NCBI RefSeq assembly: GCF_018320785.1
Contig: NW_024571682.1
Location: forward strand, 1 to 64,000
Reading direction: 5' to 3'
DNA length: 64,000 nucleotides
From: Cheilinus undulatus
Taxonomy: Eukaryota > Chordata > Actinopteri > Labriformes > Labridae
Positions within the stretch are counted from its first letter, which is position 1. Each line of letters opens with the position of its first letter. Both the position numbers and the translations under genes were made by a program. This document shows, one piece after another, positions 42,901 to 52,139 of the stretch. The notes under the pieces are model-generated. The model worked only from the letters and a program-made list of their open reading frames with translations. It ran no database searches and had not been told where the DNA came from.

Positions 42901-45900
42901 CAGCTCCTTCAGAGAAATCATGACACTAATATTTTTTAATTTCCAACCACTTGAATTTATGAAATGAAAAACATTGTTCAGTTATGTTTTGTTCCATTTG
43001 GGGTCTAAACTGCAAAGAGACAGGACAAAACAAATGTGTTTAAGAAGCTCTTCATTACAGTGGGACGTGCACGAATACATCTCATTTTACTCCATTTTCC
43101 TGAGACAGCATGGAAATTTGGAACATTTTAGAAGAATTTTCCCCTTATCTTGGGAAAAAACAGCTTTGTTGTGTAAAAAAGGAAATAAAAAAAGAGGAAA
43201 TCTTGAAACAAATACTGAAATTTACTCATCATCATAGGGAAACCTAAAAAATGCAAGTTTGAATTTACTGTGTGTCCACTTAGGGCTTCTGTAAATCAAC
43301 TTTTTGATACATTTTTTTTATTGGTGCACAATCATGACCCACTGGAAAGAGATCTGTGACCCACTTTTAGGTCCTGACAAGGGCTACATGATTTAGGAAA
43401 AAAATCTAGTCTCATTGTGTCACATTGTGATTATTTCAACTCATATTGCAAATTTGATATAAATTGTTGTATTGAAGGAATGATCATTTTTATGTCATTC
43501 TCATTTTGATTAAGAAAAAAATTCTACAAAAACAAGAAAAGCAGGATTTTTTGCAAACTATCCTGAAAAAATGGACACTTGGATGTTTGAAAACAGGGAC
43601 GTAATTTGGGGGGGGGGGCAGGGGGGACATGTCCCCTGCACTTTTTAAAAAGGCACTTTTGGTCCCCTGCAGTTTTTACCATCCAAAAACAATGTTACGC
43701 TATATTAAATGGAGACGGGTTGAGCACTAGGACCAAGCGGAAAACAGCTGCTCAAGCTGAAGCCTGTTTCTCTTTAGACCGCCCACTGGCCCACAAGCTC
43801 ATTGATTGGCTTTGCCGTTTCTTGCTAACGTGTGATTGGCCGTCCCTGCTGTCACTCCATCTGGTTGTAAACAGCGCCTGGACTATAGCACATGAGCACA
43901 CCCGTGTTTAGCTAGTTGGCCATGAGTCCACGTTCATCTGCCACACTGTAAGTTGTTAACATGTTGGGCATTTGTTCTGCCTGGGTCACATCAGCTAGAC
44001 GGATTTTAATATCAGAGGTTTCGTTTACATTAACATTGAATGTGTGTCTGTGTGTGTGCGTGCATGTGAATGTGTGTTTGCTAATTAGGCGCAGCCAGGT
44101 GGCAAGATGTCGAAAAAAGAAAACTGAATATAAGAGACTTCTTTAGAAGTCAAAGTGTAAGTTACTCAGAGGAACACATTACACCACAAACTCCTTCCCC
44201 TCATCCATCAAAAACTCAGACTCTCTCCACTCCTATTATCATTATTATTATTATTGTTAGTAGTAGTAGTAGTAGTAGTAATAGTATTACTTATATTTTT
44301 TTTAATATTCTATTATATAACTTTATGATAAACGTATGTATTGCAATTTATATGTTCATATTATGTAATTGTTTTATTCTTGTAAAGTGTCTGAGTTTTA
44401 TTGAAAGAGCTGACAAATAAAATATTATTATTATTATTATTATTATTATTACTGTAGAGCCTCAACAACACAGAGATTTTAAAAAAGCGTATATTTAAAG
44501 CCAAAGAGATACACTTTTTGATTTTTTTTTCATGTATTATGTCTGTTTTGAAAGGCAGCCACTGTTTAAAAACACTAACAATGAAAGTTTGTGGGAAAAA
44601 TAAAATAAAACCTTGGATTTTAAATGTGATTTTATACATCCATATTGTTTGTGAATAAATTAGGCATAATAACTGAGAAACTGAGTTTTTTCTTCAGACT
44701 ATACCACCAAAATCAATGATTGTTGTATCCCAAATTGTCCCACTGTTCATATGTCATCCATCAATATTTTTTTGTCAGGTGACAGATAATAGAAATCCAG
44801 AAGAAGATACAGGAGGAGGCAGAGCAAGAGAGGCTGGAGGAGATGGAGGAGGTAGAGAAGGAGATGAAGGAGGAGATACAGGAGGAGGTAGAGGAGGAGA
44901 GACTGGAGGAGATGGAGGAGGAGAGACTGGAGGAGGTAGAGGAGGAGAGGCTGGAGGCTCACAGGTGAGGTTGAAAGAATAAAGATATGTTAGTCATGAG
45001 ATTGAGCATTGTGACAAATGTTAGAGTGATGATAATCTTATTTTTCTATCTTACTATAGCTTATTATAGCTTATTTTTACTCAAAAATTAGGTATAATTT
45101 TATGTAAATGAGGTCTATTGACCATACCCCCCGTACTCAAACCAGTTGTGTCCCCCCCACCTCTGAAATCAAAATTTTGTCCATGTTTGAAAATGTGTAG
45201 AGCATAAAATCTCAGCTGCAATTTAAAAAACTCTATCAATCTGGTATTTTGATAAACATTAAAGAAATGTTGTACCTTGTGTGATTTTAACATTGCAGGA
45301 CATACTGTGATTTATTCTGACTTTAAATGAATAACCCAGCCCTAGTCCTGACCCACCAGTTGAGAACCAGAGCTATAAGTAATAAAGGTTTAAAGAGAGG
45401 AAATTTTCTGCTGATGTGTTTTTTAGTATTGGACACTTCATTAAAAACATTAAACCAACATTAATGTTTGGTTTCTGAATACATGCTGATAACTTTTTAA
45501 AATTGTATCTATCTTTATGAAAATGACAGGACCGACAAGTGACACAAAAGACAATTATTATAAAGCATAAAAATAAATAAAGAAATGCTTTAATTAAACT
45601 TTTTCTCATGTTTTGAAAATGTTTAAGAATAAATCTATCCCTGTTAATAGAGCACTCAAACATTGTAGCTTTATCAATCCTGAATTTTTGAGGCTGGTGT
45701 CAAAGTTGATCCTTTCAGACATTCAAACATTTTATTTTGGTGACTAAAATCCAAACTGAGCGCTGACACTTCCGCTCAGGAATAAACTCGTGACTGCCCT
45801 CTGCTGGACAAACTGGAATCAACACAGCGCTTCTCAATCATTTTACTCATCATTTACTGCGTCCTGTTACAAATCCAACAACATCAATGCAGACACCAAA

Positions 45901-46429
45901 ATCTCCTCACAAAGCTGATGTCAGCAGATCTATCTGTGTAGATCTACTAAACGCTCTGACATCAATCACATTTAATAGCTGCTGTGTGATGAGATCTGAC
46001 CAAACCAAAACACAAACATTCACAAAGATCAGGATTATCTGGACAACACGGTTCAACTTGACTTTTTAAAAATACAACAATGTTTGTGCAGATATTTGAG
46101 CTTAAAACAAGATGATATTTAATGACTGAGAATGTTTATTATCATTATAGACAAAATCGAAACTAGATAACGATCATGATCAAAATCAATAAATTAACAT
46201 TTTTATATTATTCTCTCATCTCTTTTGCTCATTTTGAACAATTCAACAATCTTCTTTAAGTCCTGAAACTAAACATCAGATGATGTTGAATGAAGCTCAA
46301 ATGTTCCGTTTACAAAAACATGAAACATTTCTGTCTCTACGATAAATGGACTTGATTGAATGTGAACTCACCTGCCGTCGTGTCATGTAGGAATAATCCC
46401 AGGAGAGTCAGAAACATCACAGTCTTCAT
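33736..46429 (-). CDS. MHC class I heavy chain, classical U-lineage-like, full span
   Basis: Membrane glycoprotein that pairs with beta2-microglobulin and presents cytosolic peptides to CD8 T cells. Eight coding exons (46372-46429, 41824-42090, 39605-39883, 38740-39033, 38202-38297, 34300-34317, 34090-34154, 33736-33759) join in frame to 1101 bases, 366 codons plus stop, the usual class I length. The residues that hold peptide ends in classical molecules are all present: Tyr7, Tyr59, Arg84 (the non-mammalian form), Thr143, Lys146, Trp147, Tyr159, Tyr171, with the Asn86 glycosylation site and paired cysteines in alpha2 and alpha3. This argues for a functional peptide presenter rather than a Z, L or S lineage protein. 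I cannot assign the locus name. All splice sites are GT-AG. Confidence 0.93.
34090..34154 (-). CDS. Class I exon 7, cytoplasmic tail
   Basis: 65 bases between a TTACAG acceptor and a GTAAGT donor. With the carried base it encodes [19 protein letters not shown] then L-D-S. It is hydrophilic, with several serines and one cysteine, and leaves phase 0. Confidence 0.8.
34300..34317 (-). CDS. Class I exon 6, 18-base microexon
   Basis: Bounded by TTTCAG and GTAAGT. It encodes P-K-R-P-P-S in frame between the membrane-anchor exon and exon 7. Its length is a multiple of three, so it could be skipped without a frameshift. Small basic tail exons are usual in class I genes, but this one is very short. 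Confidence 0.75.
35144..35455. mobile_element. hAT-type MITE (CAGGGGTGCAGCAATAC ends)
   Basis: The left end CAGGGGTGCAGCAATACA pairs with the right end GTATCGTTGCACCCCTA. The interior carries CGAACCGAACCG near both ends and TTTTATATTTATT in the middle, a layout common among fish hAT MITEs. No clear target duplication. Confidence 0.65.
35778..37515. mobile_element. hAT-type element, enlarged relative of 9142-9852
   Basis: Ends CAGATGTCAAACTCAAG and TTTGACACCCCTG. The outer 600 bp on the left and about 230 bp on the right follow the 711-bp MITE at 9142-9852. About 36400-37240 has no counterpart there and looks like a later insertion. Flanks ATTTTAAGCA and ATTTAAAGCA match at 9 of 10 positions but are longer than the usual 8 bp. 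Confidence 0.7.
38202..38297 (-). CDS. Class I exon 5, transmembrane segment
   Basis: 96 bases. A short connecting V-D-N-T is followed by about 23 hydrophobic residues ([20 protein letters not shown]) and a Y-M-I-Y-K-K-R stop-transfer anchor. Phase 1 at both ends, as in other class I genes. Confidence 0.92.
38740..39033 (-). CDS. Class I exon 4, alpha3 immunoglobulin domain
   Basis: 294 bases encoding a C1-set Ig domain. The cysteine pair lies in [10 protein letters not shown] and KYDCVFQ, and the [14 protein letters not shown] strand is diagnostic of MHC alpha3. An acidic loop follows ([11 protein letters not shown]), in the region that contacts CD8 in mammals. It ends at EIKTNHG with a GTAAGA donor. 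Confidence 0.95.
39605..39883 (-). CDS. Class I exon 3, alpha2 domain
   Basis: 279 bases, 93 codons, starting [11 protein letters not shown]. The disulphide cysteines lie in MYGCEW and TTMCVAW. The ITKHKW motif supplies Thr143, Lys146 and Trp147, and [14 protein letters not shown] supplies Tyr159, Trp167 and Tyr171. The acceptor directly follows a (CT)n tract on the coding strand. Confidence 0.95.
39886..39931. repeat. (GA)n microsatellite at the alpha2 exon acceptor
   Basis: About 22 uninterrupted GA dinucleotides. On the coding strand it reads (CT)n and runs directly into the CAG acceptor of exon 3, so it is the polypyrimidine tract. A second, shorter GA array lies at about 40107-40128. 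Confidence 0.95.
39932..41823. other. Class I intron 2
   Basis: Apart from the microsatellites near 39886 and 40107 I see no element or exon. The long open frame on the plus strand at 41498-42151 is the shadow of exon 2. Confidence 0.5.
41824..42090 (-). CDS. Class I exon 2, alpha1 domain
   Basis: 267 bases encoding V-T-H-S-L-Q-Y-F-Y (Tyr7), the FVAVGMVDD strand, ADYWEGE (Tyr59) and QRFNQTGG (Arg84 and the N-Q-T glycosylation site). It contributes half of the peptide groove. Acceptor TTACAG and donor GTGAGT. Confidence 0.95.
43594..45185. mobile_element. Inner hAT-type element of the nested stack
   Basis: 1592 bp with ends CAGGGACGTAATTT and, reversed, CATGGACAAAATTTTG. It is flanked by a perfect 8-bp duplication TTTGAAAA (43586-43593 and 45186-45193). 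It carries a poly-G run near its left end, two ATTGG motifs, a start-like ATGTCGAAAAAAG at 44107, (AGT)n/(ATT)n arrays at 44236-44290 and 44424-44450, and a GGA-rich array. No intact transposase is present. Confidence 0.85.
44800..44965. repeat. GGA-rich minisatellite
   Basis: Irregular GAGGAGGAGA/CTGGAGG units within the innermost nested element. It creates a glycine/glutamate repeat frame that I do not regard as a gene. Confidence 0.85.
45373..46371. other. 5' part of class I intron 1
   Basis: AT-rich intron DNA with no recognisable element or exon, running up to the leader exon donor at 46371. Confidence 0.5.
46372..46429 (-). CDS. Class I exon 1, signal peptide
   Basis: 58 bases: MKT, a hydrophobic core ([11 protein letters not shown]), then HDTTA with a predicted cleavage before V-T-H-S, and a GTGAGT donor in phase 1. 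The ATG at 46429 is the first in frame. Confidence 0.92.
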
Positions 46430-46628
46430 TGTGACCCGTGGATTCTTCAGCTTTGACTAATTTACAATCTTTATGTTTGTTTCTAAACTCAGTCACACTT
46501 TGTGTGCATCCTCTTAGAGTTCAAACGCTTATATGAGGAGAGGAGAGGAAGGAGGCACTGACTTCACCCTTTGTCTCAGCCAATAGGAATTTGACGTCTC
46601 GGTATCTGGGTAGAACTGACTGAAACTG
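46430..46628 (-). promoter_or_regulatory. Class I 5' UTR and core promoter
   Basis: On the minus strand, upstream to downstream: an IRF-type half-site (CAGTTTCA, plus-strand GAAACT at 46622-46627), a CRE/X2-like GACGTCA (46592-46598), an inverted CCAAT or Y-box ATTGG (46580-46584), and a TATA box TATAAG (46529-46534) about 100 bases before the ATG. The order IRF site, X2, Y, TATA is that of mammalian class I promoters, although X2 and Y are only 7 bp apart here. Assignment is by motif only. Confidence 0.65.
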
Positions 46629-48072
46629 CAGGGTTGCCCGGTCCGCGGTTTTCCCGCGGAATTGGGCTACTTTTAACGTACTTCCGCGGGTAGATTTTGT
46701 TGTCCGCGGGTTGAGCAGACCCATTTTTATGTCTTGTTAGTGGCGCAAAAAGTGGGTATGCACTAGGCTATATGCGGCGCATAGGAGCGCCAAAGCAATG
46801 TGGGTAAAATTATTTCGAGTCGGCATTTTCTGTATTTAACAGCTGTTTGCGCATGTGTCAACGATATGATCAATAACAGAGACACGTCTCTGATTAGGCG
46901 CCCCTCCGCTCCTTCACCCCCCCCACACACACACACACACACTATAGGCGCTCCCTCGAGCACGCGGGTGCTTTCATTTGAATCGTGGCTCTTATAGGGC
47001 TTACTTTACAAATAAAATTCCCCCGAAATCCTCTATAAAGGTGAAAACTGTCCGCAGTAGCCTAAAGACTGCAACAAGAATCTAAGTCCACACAAAGAAG
47101 ACAGACTTTAACTGCCAAATTCAAATGAAAACTTGTGTTTTATTACCGTCGGGTGCGCCCAGGACGGAGGAATGTGCGTAAAAGAGCGCAGAGGACGTCC
47201 GCTGACGTTAGTCCATAATACCTTCATAAAGGTGTGCTGTGTTGTGTTGAAGCTTCTAATGCTCTCGTTTTAACACATTTCTTCAGTCATTTCCTGCCGA
47301 TGCTCTCACATACTCTTATTTGATGATGACTTTGGTGATGCGCATCATCATCAACGAGCCAAACACACACGGATCACATCTTAAAATAATGTAAAACTGA
47401 ATAAAACTTGTCCAAACGTGGGTGTTTTATTTGATCTTAAACGTACTAATGATAAATACTGTCAAAAGGGCAGAAACAGAAAAATGAAGCAACAAACTGG
47501 CAGAAAGATTGGTGAGGGGGAGCTGCAGGTGTGAGGCAGGGCCGGTTTAAGCCATTTGGAGGCCCAGGGCAAAGAAAAAACATGGGGACCCTCCCCCTTT
47601 AGCTAAAAGGATCAAAAATTAGAGGAAAAAAATAGAAAGCATCCCTTTAAGTTAACAAAGTCACAGAACCACAGTAAATGTCCAAATATGAAATACAAAT
47701 ATCCAGACACCCATAATTCATCAGCTCTTTGAAAAGCTTCACTGTGATGTATCTGTATACCCCTCAGAAAGTAGGTAGTTGCGCCCCTGTGTCTTGTGTA
47801 TGAGTATTTAATATCTGTAGCTGAGGAACTACTCTATTATTTACACTCAAGTACAACTAAAACAACCTGCAGAGAGGCAGGAAAACATGGAACATGGCTC
47901 ACAGACATACACGCCACCCACAGAGAAGCTGAATGTCTGCAGGCACTCAAGCAATATATGCAGTATGGCAGAGGTTTTAACTGTATTATTTTCAATTTCA
48001 GCATTGGGCTTGTTTTTGGGCTAGTTTTATCAGTCATTGGGCTGGTTTTGTCACACAGACCTGGCAACCCTG
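46629..48072. mobile_element. hAT-type element next to the class I promoter
   Basis: Terminal repeats CAGGGTTGCC and GGCAACCCTG. The flanking 8-mers TGAAACTG (46621-46628) and TGAAACAG (48073-48080) match at 7 of 8 positions. The 1444-bp interior shows no intact transposase. About 47135-47740 is related, inverted, to the interior of the neighbouring element at 48678. Confidence 0.85.
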
Positions 48073-50100
48073 TGAAACAGATTTTCAGCGATGTGGAAGC
48101 AGACACAGCCTGGGACACGCAGGACTTGTTTTTCTCCTCTTTGTCTGCATATTAAAGTGTTCAATCTTCGTCTGGGATTAAAAAATAGTCCTAATCCAAA
48201 CAGAAACAACAAACAACAATCCTTAGTGTAGTTTCATAGATGTTCTAGTGAGTCAATGTGGTGAGGAGCTCTCCTCACTGTTTAAACCTGCAGATGATGT
48301 GCAGCAGTACTGTTGAGCTCAACATGGTCTGTGATGATTCAAAATACATCCATGCACAATCCTAACATGAAATAAAGTTCTTAAATCAGATGGAGGGGAC
48401 GTCTTCTATCTTTTAAAAACTCTTATCAGGTTATTTTTCATGGACTTTATGTCATGTGTTGTGTGTTACATTTCAGTAGAGGCCTACACTCACGTCTTGG
48501 CACATATCAGGCCTGCTGTCAGGACAATAAATGTGAGAAAATTCCTGATGACTTCAGATGAAATAACATCAGATCGAGCTTTATCTGACAGCTTCAATGA
48601 TCCTGAACTAATGTGGAGCTTTGTACGCTGAAAACTGCTCCAACAGGAGAAATGTGACACCTTTGTTGATGTTTGAATAGGGTGACCATATTTTGATTAC
48701 TGAAAACCAGGACACTCAGTCTGGCAATGAGAAACTTAAATGTTACTTGAAGTTTACTCAAAGATGTCTTATAATTTCAATACATTTAAAGTAGGCCTCC
48801 TCTGAATGGATAGAAAACTGTTATATTACCAAATACTATCTATAACCAAAGACACAAATTCAGATCACGCCGGGCATAGCCCCAAGGGTTGCAGGTAATG
48901 CTTGGCATATAGTGTGCACCACATCTTTTCTGTACATCTTAAAATAATTAATTAATTATTATTTGTAAAGCATTTATCAGGACATATAATCTGGCTCATT
49001 CTCTTTTCCTTAGACGACTGTCCTTTCCTGAGCCTTCAGCAGGTCTTTCTTTTTTCTAATAGTCTGAGTGAGTTTATGAGTTGGTATTTAAAGGTCTATA
49101 TGTGGAGTGAGATAATGAAAAAGATGTTGAAAAACATACCAATTAATGCATTTTATTTCTGCCTGCCACTGATATTTCTCTGTCTGAAGACAGCCTATAC
49201 CAGGGGAACTCAGCCTTATTCTACCAAATAGCCATGTTGTCCATATTGTCTTAAAATACTTTAGACAGAGTCACAATCCAAAACCAGGGATGTAAGAAGA
49301 TGCACAGATCAGCTGATCCACAGTGGAAATAAAATGAAACGGTGAATTGTTGGATTATTATGTAATTAAGTGAGATAGAGGTTAGAGGAAAGGATGTTAC
49401 TAAGAATGAACATATATTCTTTTTTATTTATGTAAGTTCCTCCTGGTCTAATGACATGTTAAAAAATTAGTTTGAGCGGTGAGATGTTTTTCAAAGAGCT
49501 GATGAATTAAGGTTGGTTATTGGGGTATTTATCTCTCACACTGGGACATTTACTGTAGATCTGTGGCTTTATTAACATAAAGAGATGTTTTCTATTTTTT
49601 CCACTCATTATTGATATTTTTAGCTAAAGGACGAAGGTCTCATATTGATCTTTGTCCTGGACCTCAGAATGACTAAAACCGGCCCTGTCTCACACCTGCA
49701 GCTCCCTTAGAAACATCATTACACCCTACCTCATTCTGTAGCTTTGATTTTCTGTTTCTGCTCTTTTGACAGTTTTTATCATCAGCAGGACATTAAAGAT
49801 CAAGTAAAACAGACATGTTTTGACAAGTTTCAGTAGATATTACATTATCTCAACATGTTATTGGTGTGTGTGAGGGTCGCTGATGACCGACAACACCTAT
49901 CACAATGATCATCATAAAACACCAGTGTGGGAGAGCATGGACAGGAAGAGACTGAAGAAACTTGTTAAAATGAGGACAGAAGAAGCTTCAGTTTGAAAAC
50001 AGACAGTACTACTGAATGAAAATGATCTTACTGAAGAGACACAGCACCAGTGGACTTCCTCTGCTCTCTCCTGCGCGCACCCGACAATCATAATACACGG
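47135..50100. repeat. Long imperfect inverted repeat formed by two hAT elements
   Basis: About 47135-47740 pairs with the reverse complement of about 49480-50100. Shared landmarks in order: GCGCACCCGAC, GAAGAAACTTGTTAAAA-like, GTCAAAAG.GCAGAAACAG, GAGCTGCAGGTGTGAG, CAGGGCCGGTTT, CCTTTAGCTAAAA, TAATTCATCAGCTCTTTG. Arms of roughly 600 bp are separated by about 1.7 kb. They appear moderately diverged (my visual estimate). Confidence 0.75.
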
Positions 50101-50268
50101 ATTAATATTAATCTCTGGTCGACATGTTTTATTATGCCAGTTAATTTAGTGGCCCAATGAAAACCAGGACATCTTCATTACTTTATATAAAAAAAAAACG
50201 CACGGACGGCCAGGACAGGACCTGAAAACCGGACATGTCCGGGGAAAACAGGACGTTTGGTCACCCTA
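48678..50268. mobile_element. hAT-type element (TAGGGTGACC ends) with perfect target duplication
   Basis: Ends TAGGGTGACCATATTT and GGTCACCCTA. Perfect 8-bp duplication TGTTTGAA at 48670-48677 and 50269-50276. The right sub-terminal region has GGACATGTCC palindromes. No intact transposase. Confidence 0.9.
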
Positions 50269-50717
50269 TGTTTGAACACCTGATGCTGTTTTTGATTTGA
50301 GCGCTGTGTAAACTCTGTTCAGTCCTCACTAATGGTTTTTGAAAAACTCTCTAAAGATGTGGAATTGAAAAGATGATGATGATCACACAACAGAGCATTA
50401 AATCTGTTCTTTTCAATCCTGATGTCAGATTGATATTTCTGTCATGATTGAGACTTGAACTCTGTCTGACAGAGGCTCGTCATGCTCACTGCTGATCAAC
50501 ACCACAGTTTATTACACAGACTGGATAGAAGAAGTGGACGGAGCTACTGCTGTTGAAAGTGAAGCAAACTGAGGGAGGAACCTGAGCCTGGATTCTCTCT
50601 AATGACAACTCCACTTATTCAGGCCCTTGGGACATCCACAGCAGGACCAGGGGCTGATGGGAACCCTCCTACCCATCTGGACGGGACCCTAGGCCAAACA
50701 TTCCTAAAAGTTCTGCA

Positions 50718-52122
50718 CAGTAGGGGAGAGTGGGGTGATCTGTGCCAACGGGGAAGTAGTGCCACCCCTTGTTTATAGAAAACCATGGAAGAAGTTGGTC
50801 ATGTGACCACATATTTTTGAAGAGCCATCCATTTAACTCATCCTGCATAAAAGAGGGACACATGAAATTAGAGGTAAGCACGTTTAAGCTCAAAAAACTG
50901 ATTTTTGCCTTTCAAAGTAAAATTTCTATGGTCAAGGTTTTTTGATTGTTATGTCTGAACAATTATGGACAAGTCTGAAAACATTTCACACATGTTTTAG
51001 TGCTTTAGTAGGCTACACAATGAGTCTATACAGTTAGCATGATGTTAGCTCTAAACTGCTGGATCATGCTAGTTTTTCAAAATAGTGGGACTGTGGTGAT
51101 TTGTGCCAAAGGGTCTGGGTTTGTAGTTGTTCCAGTGGCACGCCCACAAACCTAGACCCACAGACACACCCAAACCCTGACAACCACACAACTAGACCCA
51201 AATACCTACAAATCCAGACCCACACACCCAGAGACACAAATCCCAGACCAACAGACCTAGACCCTAACCCACACACCCTCCCACCCAGACCCACACACCC
51301 AGACACACACCGACACACCCACCCTCACAAATTCACACAACCACACATGGAGACCTTCACACCTAGAACCCAGTAAAGAAAGGCCAAGAGCAGCTGGAGA
51401 AGTGAGGAGATGGGCATGCCTCATCAGTGTTTGATTTACCTGCCATTTGTGTAATTCAGCTAACACTGATTTCAGTTTAGAGTTTGCACTGTTATTAAAG
51501 AGCAGTTTCATTCAGTTTTTAAGTGGCCGAAGTCACAATGGGATGTTCAGAAATAGGCCTAAATCACTTTATTCGTATATGTTACATAATTGACAGACAG
51601 CATTCTATGTATGTCAACAGGCTTCTATTGCCAAAGCCTTGTTGCCTGAAATGATTCACAGATATCAATATTGTGTATTTAAGTTTTTTTGTGTTTTCTC
51701 AAAAACTAGAAAATATGACTTATGCCATTAGTTTAATAGGGTGACGATATCTAATAAACCCTAAATGAGTAATTTTATATCATATTTGTCTTGCTTTTAT
51801 ATAGCGTTACAGTTTGTGAGATTAAAATGTTCTGTTTACTTCAATAATCTTCAATAATCACTGGCACAATTTACCCCAACGTACTCTCCCCAGAGGGCAC
51901 AACTTACCCCGCACCGGGGGCAAGTTGTGCCAAGAGGCCACTTTTTTTTCAACAGCTATATTTCTAAAACAGATAATTTCAGATCAAAAGTTATTGTTCC
52001 CAGGAATGCACCACATCCTGAAATATATGTACATACTTAAGTTGGAGGCATTACTGTCATGGCCTCACTTTAAAGTCACTTTGAGTAAAAACTGGCACAA
52101 TTCACCCCACTCTCCCCTACTG
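50718..52122. mobile_element. TIR element with CAGTAGGGGAGAGTGGGG ends
   Basis: 1405 bp with an 18-bp perfect inverted repeat (50718-50735 and 52105-52122). GGTGATCTGTGCCA-like motifs occur near each end and again inside at 51088 and 51860-51935. About 51115-51330 is an irregular CACACCCAGACC array. No clear target duplication, so the superfamily is unassigned. The flanks resemble adjoining LINE-derived DNA. Confidence 0.75.
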
Positions 52123-52139
52123 TTCATCCAGTCAGTTTG

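Larger units (their letters stand above)
43379..45344. mobile_element. Middle hAT-type element of the nested stack
   Basis: Ends AAGGGCTACATGATT and, reversed, TAGGGCTGGGTTATT. It is flanked by a perfect 8-bp duplication GTCCTGAC (43371-43378 and 45345-45352) inside the outer element. It is itself split by 43594-45185, leaving about 370 bp of its own sequence. Confidence 0.85.
42863..45372. mobile_element. Outer hAT-type element of a nested stack, class I intron 1
   Basis: Ends CAGTGGTTCTCAGCTGG and, reversed, CTCTGGTTCTCAACTGG. The flanking 8-mers CTCTAAAT (42855-42862) and CTATAAGT (45373-45380) match at 6 of 8 positions. The element is split by the insertion at 43379-45344; without it only about 540 bp remain. 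Confidence 0.75.

Noticed and set aside
44716-44982. Gly/Glu-rich repeat 'protein'
   Set aside because: The frame is produced by a GGA minisatellite inside a non-autonomous transposon.
47796-48155. 119-codon plus-strand frame
   Set aside because: It crosses the right boundary of a hAT-type element and has no recognisable domain.
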